64,000 bases of DNA from Streptomyces sp. WMMC500 (GCF_027497195.1 NZ_CP114905.1:2714001-2778000); one strand, 5' to 3'. Positions 17,087-26,148 are shown, numbered from the stretch's first letter. Numbers and translations: made by a program. Notes: a model not told the origin generated them from the letters alone.

Positions 17087-17210
17087 CGCGACTTACAGCG
17101 GCCCGGAAGCCCCGTGCGCCGAGGTCGCGGCAGAGCACAGCCCGTCAACGGCCGTGACCCACCCCGGATTCGGCCGTCACCCCCACAATCGACGGACATG
17201 GAGGGCGCTC

Positions 17211-18200
17211 ATGCGCCGCAAGGGTTCCATCTTGCTGACCGCGGCCGTGCTGTGCGTAGCGGGAGTCGCCGCCGCACCCGTACCCGCCGGAGCGGAGCCT
17301 GACGACTCCCCGGAGGCGACCGAGCAGCGGGAGGTGTTCTCGCCGGACGGCACGATCACCCGCGTCGACATACCCGAGCAGGCCGAGGCCGCTCCCACCC
17401 GCGCCGACGTCCGGGCGGCCGCGGCCGCCGAGGTCGTCCCCATCCAGGACACCGGGTCCCCCGACGCGCGCTTCGACCTGACGATCGTGGGCGACGGCTA
17501 CACCGCCGCCGAAATGGGTCTCCTGCGTCAGCAGGCCCAGGCGAAGTGGGACGAGATCGCCGCCACGGCGCCGTGGGACAAGCACCGCAACCACGTCAAC
17601 GTATGGCTCGTCAACGTCGTCTCCAACCAGTCCGGCGTGGACAACGACCCCACCCAGGGCGTCAACCGCGACACCGCCCTGGACATGGGCTTCTTCTGCG
17701 GCGGCATCGAGCGGCTGCTGTGCCTCAGCGAGGCGAAGGCCCAGGCGTACGCGGCCGAGGCCCCGGAAGCCGACGCCATCGTCGCCCTCGGCAACACCAC
17801 CAAGTACGGCGGCGCCGGCTACCCCAGCCTCGCCACCGTCGCCGGCGGCAACGCGCAGGCCGGACGCATCGCGATCCACGAACTCGGCCACTCCGTCGGC
17901 GGCCTGGCCGACGAGTACTACACGCCGGGCACCACCTACCCCGGCGGCGAACCCGGGGAACCCAACGTCACCGCCGATCCGGCCGGGTCCAAGTGGGCGT
18001 CGTACCTCGGGCAGAGCACCCCCGACGGCGGCGTCATCGGGGCGTACGAAGGCGGCAGCCAGTACGAGCACGGCATCTACCGGCCCTCGCAGGACTCCCT
18101 CATGCGCAGCCTCGACAAACCCTTCAACCTCGTCGGCCTGTCCGTGATGGACGAGGCCATCGGCTCCGAGATCGAGGCGGCGGCACCCGGCAACCGGTAG
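17211..18200 (+). CDS. Secreted M64-family (IgA peptidase-like) metallopeptidase
   Basis: A 329-residue secreted zinc peptidase. Residues 1-30 form a Sec signal peptide (MRRKGSILLTAAVLCVAGV ending AGA). The propeptide-like acidic region is followed by FDLTIVGDGYTAAEM, typical of the M64 start, and the zinc site IHELGHSVGGLADEYY with HEXXH and a downstream acidic ligand. M64 enzymes cut proteins, including immunoglobulin A in pathogens; in Streptomyces a nutritional or developmental role is more likely. ATG 17211 is chosen for GGAGGG upstream and because the signal peptide starts there. A strong hairpin follows the stop. Confidence 0.88.
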   Translation: MRRKGSILLTAAVLCVAGVAAAPVPAGAEPDDSPEATEQREVFSPDGTITRVDIPEQAEAAPTRADVRAAAAAEVVPIQDTGSPDARFDLTIVGDGYTAAEMGLLRQQAQAKWDEIAATAPWDKHRNHVNVWLVNVVSNQSGVDNDPTQGVNRDTALDMGFFCGGIERLLCLSEAKAQAYAAEAPEADAIVALGNTTKYGGAGYPSLATVAGGNAQAGRIAIHELGHSVGGLADEYYTPGTTYPGGEPGEPNVTADPAGSKWASYLGQSTPDGGVIGAYEGGSQYEHGIYRPSQDSLMRSLDKPFNLVGLSVMDEAIGSEIEAAAPGNR

Positions 18201-18230
18201 GCGGGCCGCCGCGCACCGGAACACGAGGAA

Positions 18231-18255
18231 GGGGTGGTCTCACCGAGACCACCCC
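18231..18255. terminator. Bidirectional terminator between convergent genes
   Basis: GGGGTGGTCT (18231-18240) pairs perfectly with AGACCACCCC (18246-18255) around a five-base loop, between the convergent metallopeptidase and secreted-protein genes. Confidence 0.8.
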
Positions 18256-18287
18256 TGACGTGTACGGGGCGCCGGGCTGCCCGCACG

Positions 18288-19022
18288 CTAGACGAGGGAC
18301 AGTTCGAACCCCAGGGACACCTGGCCGTCGGGAGCGCGGTTCCACCCGCACGCCGTCACATCGGTGATCTCGGGGTCGAGGGTCACCGTTCTGTCGATGT
18401 CCTCGGTGTCCTCGATGAACACGGCCCAGTTGCCCTCGTAGTTGTTGGTGTGTCCCGTCACCGAGACGAACCACTGGGTCGGGCCGGTGGAGCTGCCCTC
18501 CAGCCGGATCGTGTCACCGGGCTCGACGAACGTCTGGTCGCCGCATGCCAGGGCGGACGGCGACAGCGTCGCCGTGTCCGGGCCGATGTCCGTCACCGCG
18601 TCGGGACTGGTCGAGGTGAGCGACATGCGGTAGTTGGCGCTGCTGAAGAACCCGACCTTCTTGATCTGGTCGATGCCGAGGCAGGCGCGGTAGTGGAAGT
18701 CCTCGCCCCCGGTCGCGGTGACGGTCTCGTCGACCGGCACCGGCTGCCCGCTGAGCGAACCGGCGTCCACCCGGAGGAGCTCGGTCTCCGCTCCGCCCGG
18801 GGCGGCGGACCGGTGCACGGTCCACTCGCCGGTGCCGTAGGTGAGGAATCCGGTCAGCTCCACGCCGTTGTCAGACCGCACCTGGTCGGTGCACCGGACG
18901 TCGCCGACGCCCAGGGTCTGGCCCGACCCGCCGGCGGCGCCGGCCGACGTGGTGGCCGCGCTGATCGCGATCAGCGCCCCCACCGCGACGGCGACGGTCG
19001 CGATCCGTCTTCGTAACCTCAT
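18288..19022 (-). CDS. Secreted protein of unknown function
   Basis: A 244-residue product with a Sec signal peptide (MRLRRRIATVAVAVGALIAI, cleavage after SAGA). The mature part is beta-rich and acidic, with four cysteines (VRCTDQ, YRACLG, LACGDQ, TACGWN) that could form two disulfides. I recognise no domain. It is convergent with the M64 peptidase and could be an unrelated secreted protein; an inhibitor or substrate role would be speculation. ATG 19022 is the start. Confidence 0.7.
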   Translation of the reverse strand: MRLRRRIATVAVAVGALIAISAATTSAGAAGGSGQTLGVGDVRCTDQVRSDNGVELTGFLTYGTGEWTVHRSAAPGGAETELLRVDAGSLSGQPVPVDETVTATGGEDFHYRACLGIDQIKKVGFFSSANYRMSLTSTSPDAVTDIGPDTATLSPSALACGDQTFVEPGDTIRLEGSSTGPTQWFVSVTGHTNNYEGNWAVFIEDTEDIDRTVTLDPEITDVTACGWNRAPDGQVSLGFELSLV

Positions 19023-19408
19023 CAGTGCTCCGTTCGGAAGTCGGACCCGCCGTGCGGCAGGGACGCACGGCGGGGTGGTGGTTTCCCGTGCAGCCGAATA
19101 CGGGCCCCGCGGAGGGACCGTTCACACCGATCAACCGCGGGCCCGGAGACCGTCTGGCCCGGTGGCGGAGGGCGCGGTGCCGGCGAGCGGAAGGCGGGGT
19201 GTCAGCGAGCGGCCGTCGGACTCTCCGGTGTGGCCGCCCCGGCCGTCTCCTCCAGCGGTGGCGGCGGTCGCGGAGGGCCCCCAAGGCGCCTCACCGCCCG
19301 CCGGGGCCGTCGCGTGGGACCCGGGGCGAGACCACTACCAGAAATGATCCCGATGTCCACGGAGAGTGCACAGTAGAGTGCGTGGCTGAACCGCGCGCGG
19401 AGGTGAAG
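19023..19408. other. Divergent promoter region, no gene seen
   Basis: This 386-base stretch lies between the secreted protein and the HxlR regulator. TAGAGT at 19374-19379, 30 bases before the HxlR start, is a fair -10 element without a convincing -35. No other feature was supported. Confidence 0.35.
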
Positions 19409-20119
19409 ATGGGCACGAAGCGGTATCGGCAGATGTGCGCTGTCGCGGCGGCGCTCGACATCGTCGGGGAGCGGTGGACGCTCCTCATCATTCGTGACCT
19501 CCTCACCGGACCGAAGCGCTACAACCAGCTCCTCGGGGAGACTCTGGTCGGTATCGGACCGAATCTCCTCGCCTCGCGACTGCAGATGCTGACCGACGAG
19601 GGCCTGATCGAACGGGAGCCGGTCCCCGGCGACGGCCGGGGAGTCGAGTACCGGCTGACCGAGAGCGGTGAGGCGCTCAGGCCGGTCATCCTGGGTCTGG
19701 CCTCATGGGGCCTGTCGCACATCACCACGTACGAGCCCGCGGATCGGGTGCGGGCCGAGTGGGGTGTGGTGGCGGTGGAGGCGATGGTGGCGGCCGGGCC
19801 GGCGCCGGAAGTCGACGAGGCGTACGAGTTCCACATCGGGAACGAGGTCTTCTCCGTGTCGTGCGAGAACGGGACCGCCGGCGTCGTCGAAGGATCCGCC
19901 CCGCGGGAGCCGGCGCTGATCGTCGACTCCGATCCGGAGACGTTCATACGCACAGGGACCGGACAGGTCAGCCCCCTCGACGCGGTGCTGTCGGGGAAGA
20001 TGTCGATCAGCGGCGACTCGATGGCGCTGGCGCGCTGTCTGAGGCTCCTGGGCCTCAGCCTCCAGTCGGGCGGGGACGAGCCGCCGGCCGGCGAGGGTCT
20101 CGTCGGGGCGGTGTCCTAG
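19409..20119 (+). CDS. HxlR-family regulator with C-terminal SCP2-like domain
   Basis: A 236-residue protein. The winged-helix HxlR domain occupies residues 1-105 (CAVAAALDIVGERWTLLIIR, GIGPNLLASRLQML, EYRLTESGEALRPVI). The second half (about 125-225; DPETFIRTGTG, VLSGKMSISGDSMALAR) resembles a sterol-carrier-protein-2 fold, probably the ligand sensor. ATG 19409 has GGAGG six bases before it. The combination is widespread in actinobacteria, where it often controls neighbouring oxidoreductases; none is adjacent, so the target is unknown. Confidence 0.82.
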   Translation: MGTKRYRQMCAVAAALDIVGERWTLLIIRDLLTGPKRYNQLLGETLVGIGPNLLASRLQMLTDEGLIEREPVPGDGRGVEYRLTESGEALRPVILGLASWGLSHITTYEPADRVRAEWGVVAVEAMVAAGPAPEVDEAYEFHIGNEVFSVSCENGTAGVVEGSAPREPALIVDSDPETFIRTGTGQVSPLDAVLSGKMSISGDSMALARCLRLLGLSLQSGGDEPPAGEGLVGAVS

Positions 20120-20262
20120 CCTCAGGCTCTCGCGGGCCGGAGTTCGAGACCGGCGGCGGGCAACGGCCAGGCGTTCGTTATGGGTGCGCAGCGTTCTTTC
20201 AGAATGGCCCTGCAGCGTCACGCCCGAACAACGAGCATCCCGGCATCAGGTCACCGGCGGCT

Positions 20263-20745
20263 TTACTGTGCGGATTTCGCGCATTCCTCGGCGAAACTGT
20301 GCAGGGTTACCCGCCAGCCTTCCCCGTAATCACAGTCCGGGGGGAGCAGTGACGGGTCGACATTCTCCCAGCCGGTGTGTTCGACCGACACGCGTGTCGA
20401 CCGGTCGGCGACCTTCTCAAAAGTCAGCTCGACATAGGTCGCGGCTCCCGGAATGACATCCCAGCGAAGCATGAACCCGTCCGGCGGGTTCCAGCTCGTG
20501 ATCACACCCCAGTCGTGTTCGCCGTCCGCCCGGACCTCGTACATACGGCCGCCGACATGCCTCTCCACGACGACTTCCTTGATCTGGCCCTGCCCCAGCG
20601 AGTAGGACTGCAGCGGCCACCAGTCCGCCACCCGGCCGACGAAGGTCGAGAATGCCGACTCCTGACTGCAGTTCACCACGACACTCGCCCGCACGACGCG
20701 CTGGTCGGCTTCGAGACTCGGGTGCCTAGCGTTTCCTGAGCTCAT
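20263..20745 (-). CDS. SRPBCC / AHSA1-type ligand-binding protein
   Basis: A 160-residue START-like fold: VVRASVVVNCSQESAFSTF, GQGQIKEVVVERHVGGRMYE, WGVITSWNPPDGFMLRWD, and the C-terminal helix WRVTLHSFAEECAK. Proteins of this class are typically encoded with ArsR-type regulators, and here the ArsR gene lies directly upstream in the same direction. ATG 20745 is chosen (GAGGG upstream); a longer reading would add 28 residues of low quality. The ligand or reaction is not known. Confidence 0.82.
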   Translation of the reverse strand: MSSGNARHPSLEADQRVVRASVVVNCSQESAFSTFVGRVADWWPLQSYSLGQGQIKEVVVERHVGGRMYEVRADGEHDWGVITSWNPPDGFMLRWDVIPGAATYVELTFEKVADRSTRVSVEHTGWENVDPSLLPPDCDYGEGWRVTLHSFAEECAKSAQ

Positions 20746-20949
20746 CCACCTAGCCCTCGATGTTGTTCGGCAACGGCGAGCGTCCTGGGCGTCTGGGCGT
20801 ATGTCCGCTTCGCCTTCGGGCTTGACCACGCCGTCCGACGGGCCGGCTCATCGGGTTCGTACCCTCGACTCCCCTGCTCAGCAGGGCAGTCGCCGACGCC
20901 GCTCGGCTCACTCGACGGCCCGCGACGCCGCCAGGATAGCGCCCGTGCG

Positions 20950-21363
20950 CTAGCCGGGCAGCCCTCCCTCGGGATCTGCCGACTCGTCGCCGCGGTCGCC
21001 TTCGCCGTGCGTGTCGGTCTCGGATTCCTCCGCGATTTCCTTGGCAAGCGCGAGGCTGTTGGACCAGAGGTTGGTGAAGTACCGGTGCAGTATGGCGAGC
21101 CCGTCGGCCCGCGTGCGGTAGAGCCGGTTTCTTCCGGCGCGGCGTTCCTCGACAAGTCCCGCCTCCTTGAGCACGCGAAGGTGTTGCGAGACGGCCTGGC
21201 GGGTGACCGTGAAGTGTTCCGCGATCTCACCGGCGGACATCTCCCTGGTAGCCACCAGTTCGAGCATGGTGCGGCGGTTTTCGTCGGAGAACGCCCGCAG
21301 GACCGCGGAGGTCGACACGTCATCGGCCGACGCTTCTTCCGGCTGGTTCGAAAGCCTCATCAT
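20950..21363 (-). CDS. ArsR-family transcriptional regulator
   Basis: A 137-residue winged helix: AVLRAFSDENRRTMLELV, AGEIAEHFTVTRQAVSQHL, and VLKEAGLVEERRAGRNRLY. There are no metal-binding cysteines, so it belongs to the non-metal group that pairs with AHSA1 proteins. Two adjacent ATG codons (21363, 21360) lie inside the end of the upstream MFS gene, a 44-base overlap that implies translational coupling. The inverted repeat CTAAC...GTTAG in the MFS promoter is a candidate binding site. Confidence 0.86.
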   Translation of the reverse strand: MMRLSNQPEEASADDVSTSAVLRAFSDENRRTMLELVATREMSAGEIAEHFTVTRQAVSQHLRVLKEAGLVEERRAGRNRLYRTRADGLAILHRYFTNLWSNSLALAKEIAEESETDTHGEGDRGDESADPEGGLPG

Positions 21364-22765
21364 GGTCAGGCGCCGCCATCTTCTGCTGTCGGATGACCAG
21401 TACGGCAACAATCGCCCCGACGACACTGAGCACACCGATACCGACCAACGCGGGACCAATCCCCTCGGCCATACTAGCAGCCGTGCCGTAGTCCCCGAAT
21501 GCGGCGAACCAGGCGGTCACCATCGCGACGCCGAATACCGCGCCGACGTACGCGAACGTCTCACTGGATCCGGAAGCCATCCCGGCCTGCTTGGGAGTTA
21601 CCGACCGCATCACCGCGGACGAGACCGAGGGAAACGCGATCGCGGTGCCGGCGCCGGCGAAGAGGAGCGGAAGCCACAGACTGCCGTATCCCACCGGGGA
21701 GTCGGACATCTCCCAGCCGATCCACAGAAATGCCACGCCCGGCAGCAGAAGGCCGACGGTGACCAGGTAGCGCTCACCGATCCTGTCCGCCAGTTGGCCG
21801 ACGAACGGGGAGATCACCAGGGTCAGCGCCGTCCACGGCAGCAGGCGTACACCGACCTCGACGGGACTGTTCCCCAGGCCGAGCTGGATGTACTGGGTGA
21901 GGAGGAACGCGGGGCCGAACATCCCCGCGTTGAGGATGAAGTTGGAGACACATCCCGCGGACACGTTCAGGTTCCGGAACAGGCTGATGCTGATCATGGG
22001 CTCCGACACCCGGCGCTCCCACAGGACGAAGCACACGAGCAGGAGCGGCCCCACGACGAGCCCGCCGAGGATCGTGACCTCCGTCCACTCCCGCTCCGGA
22101 CCGCGGATCAGCGCCTGCACGATGAGCAGGACCGCGGAGGTGGCCATGAGGAGACCGACGGGGTCGATCTTCCGCGAGCCGCCGAAGGACTCGGGCACGT
22201 GCATGCGGGCAAGGGCGATGACGCCGAGCCCGATGGGCACGTTCAGCCAGAAGATCCAGTGCCAACTGAAGCCCTGGATGATCGCGCCGCCGACGACCGG
22301 TCCGGACGCGACCGCGATGCCGATGACGCCGCCCCAGATGCCGATGGCCTTTCCCCGCTCCTCGGGCGGGGTCACCGAGGTGATGAGCGCGAGGGTCAGC
22401 GGGAGCACGACCCCGCCGCCGACGCCCTGCACGACGCGTGCGCCGATGAGGAACCCCAGCGACGGGCTGACGGCACACAGGATGGAGCCGACGGTGAACA
22501 CCGTCAGGCCGATCGAGAACACCCGCAGCCGGCCGAAGCGGTCGGCCAGGGTCGTACCCGTGAGGATCAGCGAGGCGAAGGCCAACGTGTACGCGTTGAC
22601 CGCCCAGCTCAGATTGCCCGCGTCACCGCCGAGATCCTCGTGCAGCGTCGGCAGCGCGGTCGCCACGACCAGGTTGTCCAGACTCACCATGAAGTTGGTG
22701 AGTGCGGCCAGCGCGATCGTCCAGGCCACCTGCCGTTGGGGGAACGTGTCTCGTGCCGGCTGCAT
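21320..22765 (-). CDS. MFS drug-efflux transporter, DHA2 (14-helix) type
   Basis: A 481-residue drug:proton antiporter. Features are FMVSLDNLVVATALPTLHED in helix 1, LADRFGRLRVFSIGL in loop 2-3, VVQGVGGGVVLPLTLALI in helix 4 and GPVVGGAIIQGFSWHWIFWL (motif C region) in helix 5. Start ATG 22765 has AGGAG at good spacing. First gene of an operon with arsR and the SRPBCC gene. A canonical promoter with an overlapping inverted repeat lies 50 bases upstream, suggesting repression by the ArsR protein relieved by an exported compound. Confidence 0.9.
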   Translation of the reverse strand: MQPARDTFPQRQVAWTIALAALTNFMVSLDNLVVATALPTLHEDLGGDAGNLSWAVNAYTLAFASLILTGTTLADRFGRLRVFSIGLTVFTVGSILCAVSPSLGFLIGARVVQGVGGGVVLPLTLALITSVTPPEERGKAIGIWGGVIGIAVASGPVVGGAIIQGFSWHWIFWLNVPIGLGVIALARMHVPESFGGSRKIDPVGLLMATSAVLLIVQALIRGPEREWTEVTILGGLVVGPLLLVCFVLWERRVSEPMISISLFRNLNVSAGCVSNFILNAGMFGPAFLLTQYIQLGLGNSPVEVGVRLLPWTALTLVISPFVGQLADRIGERYLVTVGLLLPGVAFLWIGWEMSDSPVGYGSLWLPLLFAGAGTAIAFPSVSSAVMRSVTPKQAGMASGSSETFAYVGAVFGVAMVTAWFAAFGDYGTAASMAEGIGPALVGIGVLSVVGAIVAVLVIRQQKMAAPDHDEAFEPAGRSVGR

Positions 22766-22813
22766 CAACTCTGCTCCTGACGTGCACCTCAGCGGAACAG
22801 TCACGGACAGTCC

Positions 22814-22855
22814 CTAACGGATTTTTATGTTAGTGAGGACTTTCATGTCAGTCAA
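22814..22855 (-). promoter_or_regulatory. Promoter and candidate operator of the MFS-arsR-SRPBCC operon
   Basis: On the minus strand TTGACT (22855-22850), a 17-base spacer and TAACAT (22832-22827) match the vegetative consensus. CTAAC (22814-22818) and GTTAG (22829-22833) form an inverted repeat across the -10 element and the expected transcription start, a good position for a repressor. Confidence 0.65.
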
Positions 22856-23052
22856 GGCAGAGCCATGGCACCGGCGGCGGCCGGCCGGCGGTCACCTTTG
22901 CGTGCTGCTGCGCAGGAGGCTGGAGAGGTAACGGTCGAGCCCGGGACCGAGAGCAGCGCCGGCACCATGCCCGCCGTCGCTCCCACGACGATGGACGACC
23001 AGGCAGACTGGGGGGAGTCGTCGAGGAAGCACCCGGGAAGGGGGTCGGGCCG

Positions 23053-23766
23053 ATGCCGGGGCAGAACGGCTTCGGGGGCACGGCCGCGGCCGACGACAAG
23101 CCGGCGGACGGGGGGCCGGCGCGGCGGGCGCTCTCCGAGAGCGTGTACGAGCGCATCAAGGCCATGGTCATGGACCACGAGATCGCTCCGGGCGGCCGCG
23201 TGAGCATCGACGGACTGGCCCGGGAGCTGGCCGTGTCGCCGACCCCGGTACGGGAGGCGCTGGCCCGGCTGGAGTCGGACGGGCTCGTCGTCAAGCGGTC
23301 GCTGTCCGGGTACCGCGCCACCGAACTCCTCACCATGGACGCGATGGAGGAGCTGTTCGAGATGCGGGCCCTGCTGGAGCCGCCGGCCGCGGCGTTCGCG
23401 GCGTCCCACGCCGACGAGGCGCAGCTCGACCGCATCGAGCGGATCGTGGAGGAGATGCAGGCCCGCCCGGAGCCTTCCGGCCCGTACGCCGCCTATCGCG
23501 ACTTCGCGGCCCTCGACCAGCGCTTCCACGAGGCGATCGCCGAGGCGGCGGACCGCCCGCTGCTCGCCGACGCCGTGGAGCGCCTCCACGCGCACCTGCA
23601 CATCTTCCGGCTCGGCAGCATCCCGGGGGCGGGCGAGCCCACGCTCGCCGAGCACGAGCGGATCCTGCGGGCCGTGCTGCGCCGCAGTCCCGAGCGCGCC
23701 GCCGAGGCGATGGCGGAGCATCTGCGGCGCAGCCTGGCGCGGCAGCGGGGCCGCCGGGACGCGTGA
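23053..23766 (+). CDS. FadR-type GntR regulator (copy 1)
   Basis: A 237-residue GntR/FCD protein: winged helix at about 35-100 (LARELAVSPTPVREALARLE) and a C-terminal FCD ligand domain with metal-type residues (ALDQRFHEAIAE, LAEHERILRAVLRR). It is followed 72 bases later by a close paralogue. Two DNA blocks are nearly identical between the copies, consistent with duplication and gene conversion. Both copies precede, and converge with, the sugar-acid operon that ends at 24625, so they are the likely regulators of it. Start ATG 23053 is uncertain. Confidence 0.85.
   Translation: MPGQNGFGGTAAADDKPADGGPARRALSESVYERIKAMVMDHEIAPGGRVSIDGLARELAVSPTPVREALARLESDGLVVKRSLSGYRATELLTMDAMEELFEMRALLEPPAAAFAASHADEAQLDRIERIVEEMQARPEPSGPYAAYRDFAALDQRFHEAIAEAADRPLLADAVERLHAHLHIFRLGSIPGAGEPTLAEHERILRAVLRRSPERAAEAMAEHLRRSLARQRGRRDA
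23215..23331 (+). repeat. 117-bp near-identical block shared with 24019-24135
   Basis: This DNA-binding-domain segment matches the second GntR gene at 115 of 117 positions by eye, while flanking regions are clearly more diverged. Confidence 0.85.
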
Positions 23767-23838
23767 GCGTGCCCCCTGAGCTGCGGGGCGACCCGGATAC
23801 AATCGGGGCCACCCGCACGTCAGAACGGAAAGGGGCCC

Positions 23839-24576
23839 ATGCTGCCGGAGGAGCGCGCCGCGGACGACGCCGTCGTCTCGCCTCCGCCGCCGGCCCCGGG
23901 CATGGCCCCGACCCCGGCCCCGAAGCGCTCGGCTCTCGTGGACGGCGTCTACGAGGCGGTCAAGGCGATGGTCATGGACCACCGGATCGCGCCCGGCGGG
24001 CGGGTCGGCATCCAGGCGCTGGCCCGGGAGCTGGCCGTGTCGCCGACCCCGGTGCGGGAGGCGCTGGCCCGGCTGGAGTCGGACGGGCTCGTCGTCAAGC
24101 GGTCGCTGTCCGGCTACCGCGCCACCGAACTCCTCGGCCACCGGGGCGTCGAGGAGCTCTTCGAGATGCGGATGCTGCTGGAGCCGTACGCCGCCGCCCG
24201 GGCGGCGGAGCACGCCTCGGAGACGCAGCTCGACCTGCTGGAGGAGCTCGTCGAGGAGATGCGCGGGCGGCCCGACCTGGGTGACAGCTATGCCGTGTAC
24301 GGCGGCTTCGCGACCCTGGACCAGCGGTTCCACGAGGTCATCGCCGAGGCGTCCGGCCGCCGGCTCCTCGCGGATGCGGTGGAGCGCCTGCACGTCCATC
24401 TGCACCTGTTCCGGCTGAGCCCGGTGGCCGGTGCCAGCCCGGACACGCTCGCGGAGCACCGGCGCGTCCTGCGGGCCGTGCTGCGGCGCAGCCCGGAGCG
24501 CGCCGCCGAGGCGATGGCGGAGCATCTGCGGCGCAGCCTGGCGCGGCAGCGGGCGCGCTACGACGCCCGGGCGTGA
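23839..24576 (+). CDS. FadR-type GntR regulator (copy 2)
   Basis: A 245-residue paralogue of the preceding gene, with a Pro-rich N-terminal tail (PPPPAPGMAPTPAPK), the same winged helix, and an FCD domain diverged mainly at LGHRGVEELFEMRMLLEPYA and GRPDLGDSYAVYGG. The divergent ligand domain beside an identical recognition helix suggests two regulators reading the same DNA site in response to different effectors. ATG 23839 has GGAAAGG upstream. Confidence 0.85.
   Translation: MLPEERAADDAVVSPPPPAPGMAPTPAPKRSALVDGVYEAVKAMVMDHRIAPGGRVGIQALARELAVSPTPVREALARLESDGLVVKRSLSGYRATELLGHRGVEELFEMRMLLEPYAAARAAEHASETQLDLLEELVEEMRGRPDLGDSYAVYGGFATLDQRFHEVIAEASGRRLLADAVERLHVHLHLFRLSPVAGASPDTLAEHRRVLRAVLRRSPERAAEAMAEHLRRSLARQRARYDARA
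24019..24135 (+). repeat. 117-bp block, second copy (see 23215-23331)
   Basis: Second copy, 804 bases downstream of the first. A further stretch near the 3' ends (about 23700-23755 and 24500-24555) is also almost identical. Confidence 0.85.
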
Positions 24577-24599
24577 GCGCGTACGCCCGGACCCGGCAG

Positions 24600-24624
24600 C
24601 CCACGGCGGGCGCGCCCGGGTGGG
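24600..24624. terminator. Hairpin between convergent gntR copy 2 and the catabolic operon
   Basis: CCCAC at 24600-24604 and GTGGG at 24620-24624 close a GC-rich stem containing GGGC/GCCC, directly before the lactonase stop codon. It has no T-tract, so function is likely but not certain. Confidence 0.5.
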
Positions 24625-25485
24625 TCAGCCGGGCAGCCCGTAGACGCGCGCGGCCGTGCCCGACCAGAAGGCGCTCTGCTCGGCCGGGCTCAGCTCCCCG
24701 GTGAGCGCCCCGGCGGACGCGACGACGTCGGCGTAGCCGGCGGCGAGGGTGCACACGGGCCAGTCGGAGCCGAACATCAGCCGGTCGGGGCCGAAGGCCG
24801 CCAGCGCGGTGTCGGCGTAGGGGCGCAGGTCGTCGGTCTGCCAGGAGGCCCAGTCGGCCTCGGTCACCAGGCCGGAGAGCTTGCCGGTCACGTTCGGGTA
24901 CGACGCGAGCCCGCGCAGGTCGTCCGCCCAGGGCCGCAGCCCGCGGGCGGCGACCGGCGGCTTGCCCAGGTGGTCGAGGACGAAGCCCAGCTCCGGCACC
25001 GCGGCGGCGGCCCGCGCGGCGGCGGGCAACTGGTGCGGCAGGACGACCAGGTCGTATACCAGGCCGGCGGCGGCCACGGCGCGCAGGCCGCGCAGCACGT
25101 CGGGCCGGGTGAGCCAGTCCGGGTCGGCCTCGCCCTGGACCTGGTGGCGGATCCCGGCGAGGTACCGGCCGCCGGGCAGCTCGCGCAGCCCGGCCAGTCG
25201 CTCCGCGACGTCGGGCGCGGTGAGGTCCGTCCAGCCGACGACGGCCCCGACGAGGTCGTCCCGGGCCGCCAGCGCCAGCAGCTCCGGGGTCTCGCCGGGA
25301 TCGGCGACGGTCTGGACGACGACGGAGGTGCCGACGCCCGCCGCCCGCGCGAGCGGCGCCAGCTCCGCGGCGGTGAAGTCCCGGCGCAGCGGCGCGAGTT
25401 CCGGACCGGTGATCCACTCCTGGTCGCGGACGGACAGGTCCCAGACGTGGTGGTGGGCGTCGATGCGCCGCGGCGTGGTGTGCAT
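24625..25485 (-). CDS. Amidohydrolase-family lactonase (L-fucono-lactonase type)
   Basis: A 286-residue COG3618-type TIM barrel: metal ligands in RIDAHHHVWDL near the N-terminus, LAGIRHQVQGEAD, FVLDHLGKPPV and DRLMFGSDWPVC near the C-terminus. These enzymes open sugar lactones made by aldose dehydrogenases. In the operon it would hydrolyse the lactone formed by the aldo/keto reductase, giving the acid for the enolase-family dehydratase. It is the last gene of the operon, 9 bases after lutC. The substrate (fucono- versus rhamnono- or arabinono-lactone) is inferred from the neighbours. Confidence 0.85.
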   Translation of the reverse strand: MHTTPRRIDAHHHVWDLSVRDQEWITGPELAPLRRDFTAAELAPLARAAGVGTSVVVQTVADPGETPELLALAARDDLVGAVVGWTDLTAPDVAERLAGLRELPGGRYLAGIRHQVQGEADPDWLTRPDVLRGLRAVAAAGLVYDLVVLPHQLPAAARAAAAVPELGFVLDHLGKPPVAARGLRPWADDLRGLASYPNVTGKLSGLVTEADWASWQTDDLRPYADTALAAFGPDRLMFGSDWPVCTLAAGYADVVASAGALTGELSPAEQSAFWSGTAARVYGLPG

Positions 25486-25494
25486 GGGGGCGGG

Positions 25495-26148
25495 TCAGCT
25501 CCTTGGCGGTCGGTCCGGTTCGACGACGAGGATGTGCAGCGTGCGCGGCCCGTGCACGCCTTCGACCCGTTCCAGCTCGATGTCGCTGGTGGCGGAAGGA
25601 CCGGAGACGAACGTCAGGGGGCGGCGCGGATCGAGGCGGCGCAGCGCCTCCGGCACGTCCGCGGCGATCTGCGCGGAGCGCAGCACGCACAGGTGGAAGT
25701 CCGGGAGCAGGGTCAGGACGCGCCTGCCCTGGCCCGGCCCGGTGTCCAGGACCAGGGTGCCGGTCTCGGCGACGGCCAGGGCGCAGGTGGTCAGGACGCC
25801 GTCCGCGGCGTCGAGTTCGGCGGCGCCGAGCGGCGGGTCGTCGTCGAGCCGTCGCCACGGCGGGCGCGGGGGCAGCCAGGCGCCGGGGAAGCCGCGGGGC
25901 ACGACGAGGCGGGCCGGCGAGCGCGGCGTGAGGGCGGCGGCCACGGCCGTACGCGCCCCGGCCTCGGTGGTCCGGGTGACCGCGGCGCGGTACTCGGCGG
26001 CGCGCTCCGCGAAGAGCGCGACGGCGTCCGGCAGTCGCCGTTCCGTACGGTACCGGCGGGAGCCCGGGCCGGCCGCCGGCGGCTCGTCCGCGGGTACGTC
26101 GCCGAGCGCGGCCCCGATCCGGGACAGGATCTCCTCGCGGGCGCTCAT
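25495..26148 (-). CDS. lutC: LutC/YkgG-family lactate utilization protein
   Basis: A 217-residue LUD-domain protein and third subunit of the LutABC L-lactate oxidation complex. MSAREEILSRIGAALGDVP begins it; GVLTTCALAVAETGTLVLD and LPDFHLCVLRSAQI are family signatures, and FVSGPSATSDIELERVEGVH is the conserved end. Its ATG overlaps the lutB stop by four bases (ATGA). L-lactate is the expected end product of the upstream sugar-acid route, which explains its presence here. Confidence 0.9.
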   Translation of the reverse strand: MSAREEILSRIGAALGDVPADEPPAAGPGSRRYRTERRLPDAVALFAERAAEYRAAVTRTTEAGARTAVAAALTPRSPARLVVPRGFPGAWLPPRPPWRRLDDDPPLGAAELDAADGVLTTCALAVAETGTLVLDTGPGQGRRVLTLLPDFHLCVLRSAQIAADVPEALRRLDPRRPLTFVSGPSATSDIELERVEGVHGPRTLHILVVEPDRPPRS

